Source of the DNA: Bos javanicus
Lineage: Eukaryota > Chordata > Mammalia > Artiodactyla > Bovidae
DNA: 64,000 bases
Direction of reading: 5' to 3'
Assembly: GCF_032452875.1 (NCBI RefSeq)
Contig: NC_083871.1
Location: forward strand, 6,485,692 to 6,549,691
The notes under the pieces: generated by a model
Told to the model about the DNA's origin: nothing
What the model saw: the letters and a program-made list of their open reading frames with translations, nothing else
Databases searched by the model: none
In this document: piece after piece, positions 34,690 to 44,345 of the stretch
Layout: every line of letters starts with the position of its first letter
How positions within the stretch are numbered: position 1 is the stretch's first letter
Translations under genes and position numbers: made by a program

Positions 34690-36719
34690 AAGCCAATATC
34701 AAACTGTTTTTCTCAATATTTTCTTAGATATTTTAGTTTCATGCCTTACATTTAAATCTTTAGTATATTTGAATTTATTTTTGTATAAGGTGTAAGATAA
34801 AGATCTACTTCTGTTCTTCATCTGGAAAAATCATTTGCCCAACACCATTTATTGAAGAGACTCTTCTTTCAACATTGTGTGTTCTTGACTCTATCACTGT
34901 CTGTGTAAGACCAGTGGACAATATATATGTGGGTTTATTTCTGAATACTCTTTTCTGTTTCATTGATCAGTATCTCTGTTTTTATGCCAGTATCGTATTG
35001 TTTGGTCAATATAGCTTTGTAAAGTAATTTGAAATCAGAATGTGTGATGCTTTCAGCTTTATTTATCTTACTCAAAGTTGCTTTGACTCTTTGGTGTATT
35101 TTGTAGTTCCATATGAATTTTTTTTGGGGGGGGGAATGCCATTGGGATTTGGAAACATTGCATTGAACGTCTAGATCCCTTTAGTTATTCTGGACATTTT
35201 AATAACATTCTTCCATCTGAATGTAGGGTGTCTTTCAATTTATTTATTTAAAAATTTTTTCTCATCAGTGTTTTATAGTTTTTGATGTACAAGTTTCTCA
35301 TCTTTGTACTTTGTATTATTTATAAATATTTTATTTTTCTTGGTATTCATGTAAATGGTATTATTTTTTTGATTTCCTTTTTAGATAGTTTCTTGCTTAT
35401 GTATAGAAATGAAGCTTTTCTTCTGTTGATTTTATATCATGCAGCTTTTACTGAATTTGCTGATTCTAAGATTCCTTTGTGGAGACCTTAGAGTTTCTTG
35501 CATAAATGAACATGTCATCTGCAAACAGAGATGATTTTACTTCTTCCTGTCAGATTTAGACGCCTCTTATTTGTTTTTCTTTTCTAATTGTTCTCTTTAG
35601 GAATTTCAGTACTCTGAAATTAAAGTGGCAAGTTGGGTATCCTTTCTTTGTCCTGCTCTTAAAGAAAAAAACTTTCAGTTTTCACTTTTGAATATGTTGC
35701 TAGCTGTGGAATTTTTGTATGTGAACTTAATTGCAGTGTTGTGTTTAAGTAAGTTCCTAATACTCCTACTTTACTGAGGAATTTCATTATGAATGGATGT
35801 AAAATCAAGCTTTTCTACATCTATTGTGATAATACATGATTTCTATTTTTCATTCTGTTAATGACTGATTTGTGTATGTTGAAAGATCCTTGCATCCCAG
35901 GGATACATCTCACTTGGTCATGATGTATGATCCTTTTAATATATTGTTGAATTTGATTTTCTAGTGTTTAGTTGAGTATTCTTATATGTGTGTGAATCAG
36001 GAATATTATAATTGTTTTTTAAATTTTGGTATCTTTGTTTGGTTTTGGTATCAGAGTGGTACTGGCCTCACAAAACGTGTTTGGAAGTGTGCCCTCTTCC
36101 ATTTTTGAATGAAGTTTAAGCAGTTTTGGTATTAATTCTTTAAATATTTGGTATAATTCATGTATCAGACATCTGGTCCTGGAGTTTTTTAGCTAGTAGG
36201 TTTTTGATAACTGGTTCAGTCTTCTTGTTATTGATCTGTTTATCTTTTTAATTTAAAAAAAATTTTTAATTCAGTCTCTGTATTTTGTATGTTTATAGGA
36301 ATTTGCCATATGTTCTAACTTATTCAGTTTATTGGCATATAGTTTTTCATAATAGTCCTTTATCACCTTTTATCTTTCTGTGGTATCAGTTGTAATATGT
36401 CCCCTTTCACTTCTGATTTTATGTATTCAAGTGTTCTCTCTTTTTTGTTGTTGTTAGTCTTGATAATTGTTTGTCTTTTTAGATTATCTTTTAAAAAACA
36501 GCTCTTGGTTTCCTCATTGTTCTGTTGTTTTTCTCTTTTCTAGTTTATTTCTGCCCTAGTATTTTTTTTTTTTTCTTTATTTCTTCTAACTTTGAGGTTC
36601 GTTTGTCTTTCTTTTTCTGGTTTCTTCAGATATAAAGTTAAGTTGTTTATTTAATATTTTTCTTTTTTTCTAATGTAGGCTTTTATTGTTGTTAATGTAC
36701 CTTGTAATATTGTTTTTTC
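34690..36719 (-). mobile_element. Old L1 (host of the nested insertions), ORF2 part
   Basis: Minus-strand ORF2 sequence in order: CATTTAAATCTTTAGTATATTTG (about 34750), CAACACCATTTATTGAAGAG (34839), and a GCATCCCAGGGATACATCTC remnant (35892). All frames are broken. The same L1 continues at 36931, 45930, 46939 and 53870 after younger insertions. Confidence 0.85.
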
Positions 36720-36737
36720 TGCATCTTATAAATTTTA

Positions 36738-36912
36738 TTTTTTTTTTTTGGTTTACTCTTTTTTTTTAAAATTTTATTTTATTTTTAAACTTTACATAAT
36801 TGTATTAGTTTTGCCAAATATCAAAATGAATCCATCACAGGTATACATGTGCTCCCCATCCTGAACCCTCCTCCCTCCTCCCTCCCCATACCATCCCTCT
36901 GGGTCGTCCCAG
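36738..36912 (-). mobile_element. Short 5'-truncated young L1 3' end
   Basis: 175 bp of ruminant L1 3'UTR (minus strand), with the tail split as T12, GGTTTACTC, then T-rich sequence. An exact 18-bp target duplication, TGCATCTTATAAATTTTA, lies at 36720-36737 and 36913-36930. This is a typical severely truncated insertion, into the old L1. Confidence 0.96.
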
Positions 36913-36930
36913 TGCATCTTATAAATTTTA

Positions 36931-37491
36931 GTATTTTGTGTTTTGTTTACATTTGTCTCATGGTATTTTCTTATTTGCCTTCTTTGACCCAGTAGTTCCA
37001 GGATGTCTTAAATTCCACATATTTGTAAGTTGTTTCATTTTCCTTCTGTTATTGATTTCTAGGTTCATTTCATTATGGTTGGAAGATAATACTTGGTTTG
37101 AGTTTAGTATTTGCATATTCATAATGACATGTTTAGTGATCCATCCTGTAGAATGTTTGTATGCACTTGAGAAGAATACATATTCTTCTGCTAACATCGG
37201 AACATTCTCTGGAGCATTCTATGTATCTTAAGTTCATTTGGAACATTCTGTGGAGCATTCTGTGTATCTGTTAAGTTCACTTGATCTGTTGTATTGTTCA
37301 AGCCTGAGGGTTCTTTAGTGTTTTACTCTCTGAATATTCTGTTGGTTATTCAAATTGGAGTATTGAAGCCTATTATTATTGTATTGATGTCTGTTCTTGC
37401 TTTCAAATCTGTCAGTGATTGCTTTATACATTTATTTAAATGCATTGGGTGTTAATATACACCCAGTGAGAAATTGGGTGTGTATAAACAC
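36931..37491 (-). mobile_element. Old L1 continuing, ending in a palindrome
   Basis: ORF2 endonuclease-side text runs to about 37458. The last about 70 bases form the left side and loop of an inverted repeat (37432-37503), the right arm of which was split by the full-length L1. Confidence 0.75.
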
Positions 37492-37514
37492 CCAATGCAT
37501 TTTTTTTTTTTTTT

Positions 37515-37530
37515 GGTGATCAAAGTTTTC
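37515..37530 (-). other. Short unique insert between two poly(A) tracts of the L1
   Basis: On the minus strand the tail reads A-run, GAAAACTTTGATCACC, A-run (14 A). A non-A segment between two poly(A) tracts is the form left by a short 3' transduction, or by tail slippage and later mutation. Confidence 0.55.
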
Positions 37531-37918
37531 TTTTTTTTTTTTCCGTTTTTATTTTTTATTTATTTATTTATTTTTTCCTAATTTTATTTTATTTTTAAAC
37601 TTTACATAATTGTATTAGTTTTGCCAAATATCAAAATGAATCCACCACAGGTATACATGTGTTCCCCATCCTGAACCCTCCTCCCTCCTCCCTCCCCATA
37701 CCATCCCTCTGGGTCGTCCCAGTGCACTAGCCCCAAGCATCCAGTATCGTGCATCGAACCTGGACTGGCAACTCGTTTCTTACATGATATTTTACATGTT
37801 TCAATGCCATTCTCCCAAATCTTCCCACCCTCTCCCTCTCCCACAGAGTCCATAAGACTGTTCTATACATCAGTGTCTCTTTTGCTGTCTCGTACGCCGG
37901 GTTATTGTTACCATCTTT

Positions 37919-40900
37919 CTAAATTCCATATATATGCGTTAGTATACTGTATTTATGTTTTTCCTTCTGGCTTACTTCACTCTGTATAATAGGCTCCAGT
38001 TTCATCCACCTCATTAGAACTGATTCAAATGTATTCTTTTTAATGGCTGAGTAATACTCCATTGTGTATATGTACCACAGCTTTCTTATCCATTCATCTG
38101 CTGATGGACATCTAGGTTGCTTCCATGTCCTGGCTATTATAAACAGTGCTGCGATGAACACTGGGATACACGTGTCTCTTTCCCTTCTGGTTTCCTCAGT
38201 GTGTATGCCCAGCAGTGGGATTGCTGGATCATAAGGCAGTTCTATTTCCAGTTTTTTAAGGAATCTCCACACTGTTCTCCATAGTGGCTGTACTAGTTTG
38301 CATTCCCACCAACAGTGTAAGAGGGTTCCCTTTTCTCCACACCCTCTCCAGCATTTATTATTTGTAGACTTTGGGATCGCAGCCATTCTGACAGGTGTGA
38401 AATGGTACCTCATAGTGGTTTTGATTTGCATTTCTCTGATAATGAGTGATGTTGAGCATCTTTTCATGTGTTTGTTAGCCATCTGTATGTCTTCTTTGGA
38501 GAAATGTCTATTTAGTTCTTTGGCCCATTTTTTGATTGGGTCGTTTATTTTTCTGGAGTTGAGCTGTAGGAGTTGCTTGTATATTTTTGAGATTAGTTGT
38601 TTGTCGGTTGCTTTATTTGCTATTATTTTCTCCCATTCTGAAGGCTGTCTTTTCAGCTTGCTAATAGTTTCCTTTGATGTGCAGCTTTTAAGGTTAATTA
38701 GATCCCATTTGTTTATTTTTGCTTTTATTTCCAATATTCTGGGAGGTGGGTCATAGAGGATCCTGCTGTAATTTATGTCGGAGAGTGTTTTGCCTATGTT
38801 CTCCTCTAGGAATTTTATAGTTTCTGGTCTTACGTTTAGATCTTTAATCCATTTTGAGTTTATTTTTGTGTATGGTGTTAGAAAGTGGTCTAGTTTCATT
38901 CTTTTACAAGTGGTTGACCAGATTTCCCAGCACCACTTGTTAAAGAGATTGTCTCTAATCCATTGTATATTCTTGCCTCCTTTGTCAAAGATAAGGTGTC
39001 CATATGTGCGTGGATTTATCTCTGGGCTTTCTATTTTGTTCCATTGATCTATATTTCTGTCTTTGTGCCAGTACCATACTGTCTTGATAACTGTGGCTTT
39101 GTAGTAGAGCCTGAAGTCAGGTAGGTTGATTCCTCCAGTTCCATTCTTCTTTCTCAAGATCGCTTTGGCTATTTGAGGTTTTTTGTATTTCCATACAAAT
39201 TGTGAAATTATTTGTTCTAGCTCTGTGAAGAATACTGTTGGTAGCTTGATAGGGGTTGCATTGAATCTATAAATTGCTTTGGGTAGTATACTCATTTTCA
39301 CTATATTGATTCTTCCAATCCATGAACATGGTATATTTCTCCATCTATTAGTGTCCTCTTTGATTTCTTTCACCAGTGTTTTATAGTTTTCTATATATAG
39401 GTCTTTAGTTTCTTTAGGTAGATATATTCCTAAGTATTTTATTCTTTCCGTTGCAATGGTGAATGGGATTGTTTCCTTAATTTCTCTTTCTGTTTTCTCA
39501 TTATTAGTGTATAGGAATGCAAGGGATTTCTGAGTGTTGATTTTATATCCTGCAACTTTACTATAGTCATTGATTAGTTCTAGTAATTTTCTGGTGGAAT
39601 CTTTAGGGTTTTCTATGTAGAGGATCATGTCATTTGCAAAGAGTGAGAGTTTTACTTCTTCTTTTCCAATTTGGATTCCTTTTATTTCTTTTTCTGCTCT
39701 GATTGCTGTGGCCAAAACTTCCAAAACTATGTTGAATAGTAATGATGAAAGTGGGCACCCTTGTCTTGTTCCTGACTTTAGAGGAAATGCTTTCAATTTT
39801 TCACCATTGAGGATAATGTTTGCTGTGGGTTTGTCATATATAGCTTTTATTCTGTTGAGGTATGTTCCTTCTATTCCTGCTTTCTGGAGAGTTTTTATCA
39901 TAAATGGATGTTGAATTTTGTCAAAGGCTTTCTCTGCATCTATTGAGATAATCATATGGTTTTTATTTTTCAATTTGTTAATGTGGTGTATTACATTGAT
40001 TGATTTGTGGATATTGAAGAATCCTTGCATCCCTGGGATAAAGCCCACTTGATCATGGTGTATGATCTTTTTAATGTGTTGTTGGATTCTGATTGCTAGA
40101 AGTTTGTTAAGGATTTTTGCATCTATGTTCATCAGTGATATTGGCCTGTAGTTTTCTTTTTTTGTGGCATCTTTGTCAGGTTTTGGTATTAGGGTGATGG
40201 TGGCCTCATAGAATGAGTTTGGAAGTTTACCTTCCTCTGCAATTTTCTGGAAGAGTTTGAGCAGGATAGGTGTTAGCTCTTCTCTAAATTTTTTGTAGAA
40301 TTCAGCTGTGAAGCCGTCTGGACCGGGGCTTTTGTTTGCTGGAAGATTTTTGATTACAGTTTCAATTTCCGTGCTTGTGATGGGTCTGTTAAGATTTTCT
40401 ATTTCTTCCTGGTTCAGTTTTGGAAAGTTGTACTTTTCTAAGAATTTGTCCATTTCTTCCACGTTGTCCATTTTATTGGCATATAATTGTTGATAGTAGT
40501 CTCTTATGATCCTTTGTATTTCTGTGTTGTCTGTTGTGATCTCTCCATTTTCGTTTCTAATTTTGTTGATTTGATTTTTCTCCCTTTGTTTCTTGATGAG
40601 TCTGGCTAATGGTTTGTCAATTTTATTTATCCTTTCAAAGAACCAGCTTTTGGTTTTGTTGATTTTTGCTATGGTCTCTTTTGTTTCTTTTGCATTTATT
40701 TGTGCTCTAATTTTTAAGATTTCTTTCCTTCTACTAACCCTGGGGTTCTTCATTTCTTCCTTTTCTAGTTGCTTTAGGTGTAGAGTTAGGTTATTTATTT
40801 GACTTTTTTCTTGTTTCTTGAGGCATGCCTGTATTGCTATGAACTTTCCCCCTAGGACTGCTTTTACCGTATCCCACAGGTTTTGGGTTGTTGTGTTTTC

Positions 40901-41734
40901 ATTTTCATTCGTTTCTATGCAAATTTTGATTTCTTTTTTGATTTCTTCTGTGATTTGTTGGTTATTTAGCAGCGTGTTGTTCAGCCTCCATATGTTGGAA
41001 TTTTTAATAGTTTTTCTCCTGTAATTGAGATCTAATCTTACTGCATTGTGGTCAAAAAAAATGCTTGGAATGATTTCTATTTTTTGGAATTTACCAAAGG
41101 TAGCTTTATGGCCCAGGATGTGATCTATCCTGGAGAAGGTTCCATGTGCGCTTGAGAAAAAGGTGAAATTTATTGTTTTGGGATGAAATGTCCTATAGAT
41201 ATCAATTAGGTCTAACTGGTCTATTGTATCATTTAAAGTTTGTTTTTCCTTCTTAATTTTCTGTTTAGTTGATCTATCCATAGGTGTAAGTGGGGTATTA
41301 AAGTCTCCCACTATTATTGTGTTATTGTTAATTTCTCCTTTCATACTTGTTAGCATTTGTCTTACGTACTGTGGTGCTCCCGTGTTGGGTGCATATATAT
41401 TTATAATTGTTATATCTTCTTCTTGGATTGATCCTTTGATCATTATGTAGTGACCTTTTTTGTCTCTTTTCACAGCCTTTGTTTTAAAGTCTATTTTATC
41501 TGATATGAGTATTGCTACTCCTGCTTTCTTTTGGTCCCTATTTGCATGGAAAATCTTTTTCCAGCCCTTCACTTTCAGTCTGTATGTGTCCCCTGTTTTG
41601 AGGTGGGTCTCTTGTAGACAACATATGTAGGGGTCTTGTTTTTGTATCCATTCAGCCAGTCTTTGTCTTTTGGTTGGGGCATTCAACCCATTTACGTTTA
41701 AGGTAATTACTGATAAGTATGATCCCGTTGCCAT
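37919..41734 (-). CDS. L1 ORF2 protein (endonuclease/reverse transcriptase), 1271 aa
   Basis: ORF2 nicks target DNA and reverse-transcribes L1 RNA in target-primed reverse transcription. Residues 1-240 form the APE-type endonuclease: ITLNVNGLN near 10-18, LQETHL near 40-45, VGDFNT near 142-147. The final SDH motif reads F227-D228-H229. Residues about 480-800 form the RT: KSPGPDGF, SIDAEKAFDKIQ with the first catalytic Asp, GTRQGCPLS, then FAND (N701-D702) where family members have FADD. The C-terminal Cys-rich region has CWRGCGEKGTLLHCWWEC (about 1120-1140). Length equals the family norm (human 1275 aa). The ATG is 51 bp after ORF1's stop. One Phe common in the family seems lost in frame near NLKSCTSKE. 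Open and full length, but Asn at the metal-binding Asp should abolish polymerase activity. Confidence 0.95.
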   Translation of the reverse strand: MATGSYLSVITLNVNGLNAPTKRQRLAEWIQKQDPYICCLQETHLKTGDTYRLKVKGWKKIFHANRDQKKAGVAILISDKIDFKTKAVKRDKKGHYIMIKGSIQEEDITIINIYAPNTGAPQYVRQMLTSMKGEINNNTIIVGDFNTPLTPMDRSTKQKIKKEKQTLNDTIDQLDLIDIYRTFHPKTINFTFFSSAHGTFSRIDHILGHKATFGKFQKIEIIPSIFFDHNAVRLDLNYRRKTIKNSNIWRLNNTLLNNQQITEEIKKEIKICIETNENENTTTQNLWDTVKAVLGGKFIAIQACLKKQEKSQINNLTLHLKQLEKEEMKNPRVSRRKEILKIRAQINAKETKETIAKINKTKSWFFERINKIDKPLARLIKKQREKNQINKIRNENGEITTDNTEIQRIIRDYYQQLYANKMDNVEEMDKFLEKYNFPKLNQEEIENLNRPITSTEIETVIKNLPANKSPGPDGFTAEFYKKFREELTPILLKLFQKIAEEGKLPNSFYEATITLIPKPDKDATKKENYRPISLMNIDAKILNKLLAIRIQQHIKKIIHHDQVGFIPGMQGFFNIHKSINVIHHINKLKNKNHMIISIDAEKAFDKIQHPFMIKTLQKAGIEGTYLNRIKAIYDKPTANIILNGEKLKAFPLKSGTRQGCPLSSLLFNIVLEVLATAIRAEKEIKGIQIGKEEVKLSLFANDMILYIENPKDSTRKLLELINDYSKVAGYKINTQKSLAFLYTNNEKTEREIKETIPFTIATERIKYLGIYLPKETKDLYIENYKTLVKEIKEDTNRWRNIPCSWIGRINIVKMSILPKAIYRFNATPIKLPTVFFTELEQIISQFVWKYKKPQIAKAILRKKNGTGGINLPDFRLYYKATVIKTVWYWHKDRNIDQWNKIESPEINPRTYGHLIFDKGGKNIQWIRDNLFNKWCWEIWSTTCKRMKLDHFLTPYTKINSKWIKDLNVRPETIKFLEENIGKTLSDINYSRILYDPPPRILEIKAKINKWDLINLKSCTSKETISKLKRQPSEWEKIIANKATDKQLISKIYKQLLQLNSRKINDPIKKWAKELNRHFSKEDIQMANKHMKRCSTSLIIREMQIKTTMRYHFTPVRMAAIPKSTNNKCWRGCGEKGTLLHCWWECKLVQPLWRTVWRFLKKLEIELPYDPAIPLLGIHTEETRRERDTCIPVFIAALFIIARTWKQPRCPSADEWIRKLWYIYTMEYYSAIKKNTFESVLMRWMKLEPIIQSEVSQKEKHKYSILTHIYGI

Positions 41735-41785
41735 TTACTTTATTGTTTTGGGTTCGAGTTTATACACCGTTTTTGTGTTTCCTGT

Positions 41786-42712
41786 CTAGAGAATATCCTT
41801 TAGTATTTGTTGGAGAGCTGGTTTGGTGGTGCAGAATTCTCTCAGCTTTTGCTTGTCTGAAAAGCTTTTGATTTCTCCTTCATACTTGAATGAGATCCTT
41901 GCTGGGTACAATAATCTGGGCTGTAGGTTATTTTCTTTCATCATTTTAAGTATTTCTTGCCATTCCCTCCTGGCTTGAAGAGTTTCTATTGAAAGATCAG
42001 CTGTTATCCTTATGGGAATTCCCTTGTGTGTTATTTGTTGTTTTTCCCTTGCTGCTTTTAATATTTGTTCTTTGTGTTTGATCTTTGTTAATTTGATTAA
42101 TATGTGTCTTGGGGTGTTTCTCCTTGGGTTTATCCTGTTTGGGACTCTCTGGGTTTCTTGGACTTGGGTGTTTATTTCCTTCCCCATTTTAGGGAAGTTT
42201 TCCACTATTATCTCCTCAAGTATTTTCTCATGGTGTTTCTTTTTGTCTTCTTCTTCTGGAACCCCTATGATTCGAATGTTGTAGCGTTTAATATTGTCCT
42301 GGAGGTCTCTGAGATTGTCCTCATTTCTTTTAATTCGTTTTTCTTTTATCCTCTCTGATTCATTTATTTCTACCATTCTATCTTCTAATTCACTAATCCT
42401 ATCTTCTGCCTCTGTTATTCTACTATTTGTTGCCTCCAGAGTGTTTTTAATTTCATTTATTGCATTATTCATTATATATTGACTCTTTTTTATTTCTTCT
42501 AGGTCCTTGTTAAACCTTTCTTGCATCTTCTCAATCCTTGTCTCCAGGGTGTTTATCTGTGATTCCATTTTAGTTTCAAGATTTTGGATCAATTTCACTA
42601 TCATTATTTGGAATTCTTTATCAGGTAGATTCCCTATCTCTTCGTCTTTTGTTTGGTTTGGTGGGCATTTATCCTGTTCCTTTATCTGCTGAGTATTCCT
42701 CTGTCTCTTCAT
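41786..42712 (-). CDS. L1 ORF1 protein (RNA-binding chaperone), 308 aa
   Basis: ORF1p coats L1 RNA as trimers and is needed for L1 particle formation. From the N-terminus: a basic, polar start (MKRQRNTQQIKEQ), a long coiled coil over about residues 35-130 (LETRIEKMQERFNKDLEEIK, ITEAEDRISELEDR), an RRM-like domain about 135-235 (NIRIIGVPEEE, then NPRRNTPRHILIKL) and a C-terminal domain with ETLQARREW and LLYPARISF, where the conserved Arg pair and Tyr-Pro are kept. It ends TTKPALQQILKDIL. It is slightly shorter than human ORF1p (338 aa) but this seems normal for ruminants. No stops or shifts. Translation would be from the bicistronic L1 RNA. Confidence 0.95.
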   Translation of the reverse strand: MKRQRNTQQIKEQDKCPPNQTKDEEIGNLPDKEFQIMIVKLIQNLETKMESQINTLETRIEKMQERFNKDLEEIKKSQYIMNNAINEIKNTLEATNSRITEAEDRISELEDRMVEINESERIKEKRIKRNEDNLRDLQDNIKRYNIRIIGVPEEEDKKKHHEKILEEIIVENFPKMGKEINTQVQETQRVPNRINPRRNTPRHILIKLTKIKHKEQILKAAREKQQITHKGIPIRITADLSIETLQARREWQEILKMMKENNLQPRLLYPARISFKYEGEIKSFSDKQKLREFCTTKPALQQILKDIL

Positions 42713-43260
42713 CTTGTTTAAATTGCTGAGTTTGGGGTGTCCTTTCTGTATTCTGGCAGTTTGTGGAGTTCTCTTTATTGTGGCGTTTCCTCACTGTGTG
42801 TGGGTTTGTACAGGTGGCTTGTCAAGGTTTCCTGGTTAGGGAAGCTTGTGTCGGTGTTCTGGTGGGTGGAGCTGTATTTCTTCTCTCTGGAGTGCAATGA
42901 AATGTCCAGTAATGAGTTATGAGATGTCTATAGTTTTGGGGTGACTTTGGGCAGCCTGTATCTTGAAGCTCAGGTCTGTGTTCCTTTGTTGCTGGAGAAT
43001 TTGCTTGGTATGTCTTGCCCTGGAACTTATTGGCCCTTGTGTGGTGCTTGGTTTCAGTGTAGGTATGGAGGCATTTGATGAGCTCCTGTCAATTAATGTT
43101 CCTTGGAGTCAGGAGTTCCCTGGAGTCAGGGTTTGGACTTAAGTCTCCTGCTTCCGGTTATCGGTCTTATTTTTACAGTAGTTTCAAAACTTCTCCTTCT
43201 ATACAGCACCACTGATAAAACATCTACATTAAAGATGAAAAGTTTCTCTACGGTGAGGGT

Positions 43261-43690
43261 CACTCAGAGAGGTTCACAGGGTTACATGGAGAAGAGAAGA
43301 GGGAGGAGGGAGTTAGAGGTGACCCAAATGAGATGAGGTGAATCAATAGTGGAGAGAGTGGGCTAGCCAGTAGTCACTTCCTTATGTGCACTCCACAACT
43401 GGACCACTCAGAGATGTTCACGGAGTTATACAGAGAAGAGAAGAAGGAGGAAGGTGACAGAGGTGGCCAGAAGGATAAAAGGGGGAATGAAAAGGAGGGA
43501 GACAGATCCAGCCAGTAATCAGTTCCCTAAGTGTTCTCCACCGTCTGGAACACACAGAAATTCACAGAGTTGGGTAGAGTAGAGAGGGGTTAGGGAGGAG
43601 ACACAGGCGACCTGGTGGAGAAAAAGGAGAGTCCAAAGGGAGAGAGAGCAGTCAAGCCAGTAATCTCACTCCCTAGTGAAAAATGGGTCC
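43261..43690 (-). repeat. Diverged tandem array in the L1 5'UTR, about 145-bp units
   Basis: Three related units begin at 43261, 43405 and 43551. Each has a CACTCAGAGA-type start, TTCACAG/GAGTT, an AGAAGAG/GGAGG purine-rich middle and a CCAGTAATC/CCAGTAGTC block. They are clearly diverged from one another. Confidence 0.75.
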
Positions 43691-43710
43691 TGAAGATTGG
43701 GTCCTTAAAG

Positions 43711-44345
43711 GTACAAAATTGGTAACAAATACATAAAAGCAAAAATTAAAAATCTAGAGTAGAGTTTGGAATTTCAAAAATACGATGTTAAAGAAAAGAA
43801 GAAGGAAAAGAAAGAGAAAAAATGAACAAACAAAAACAAACAAGGTCGCGAAAATTATAAAGAAAGTACAGGTACAAAATTGATAACTAATACCAAAAAG
43901 CAAAAATTAAAAATCTAGAGTAGAGTTTGGAATTTCAAAAATACGATGTTAAAGAAAATAAGAAGGAAAAGAAAGAGAGAAAAAACAAACAAACAAAAAC
44001 AAGCAAGGTCGCGAAAATTATAAAGAAAGTACAGGTACAAAATTGATAACTAATACCAGAAAGCAAAAATTAAAAATCTAGAGTAGAGTTTGGAATTTCA
44101 GATATACAATGTTATATAAAAGAAGAAGAGAAAGAAACAGAGAAGAAAAAAAAAAAAAAAGTCACAGAAATTATATAAAAAAAAACTATAGGTACAAAAT
44201 TGATAACATATACCAAAAAGCGAAAATTAAAAATCTAGAGTAGAGTTTGGAATTTCAAAAATACAATGTTAAAGAAAAGAAGAAAAAAACAAAAACAAAA
44301 CAAACAAACAAACAAAAAAACAAGGTCAAAAAATTATAAAATATA
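43711..44345 (-). repeat. Tandem array in the L1 5'UTR, about 160-bp units, four copies
   Basis: Units begin GTACAAAATTG at 43711, 43872, 44035 and 44192, so spacings are 161, 163 and 157 bp. Each contains AAATCTAGAGTAGAGTTTGG and GAATTTC, then a GA-rich tract and (in three) CAAGGTC. They are closely alike. Confidence 0.93.

Noticed and set aside
37501..37600. Possible terminator-like T runs
   Set aside because: They are the poly(A) tail and A-rich end of a minus-strand L1.
38298..38756. 152-codon plus-strand open stretch opposite L1 ORF2
   Set aside because: Antisense shadow of the intact ORF2. The same shadow occurs at the other L1 copy.
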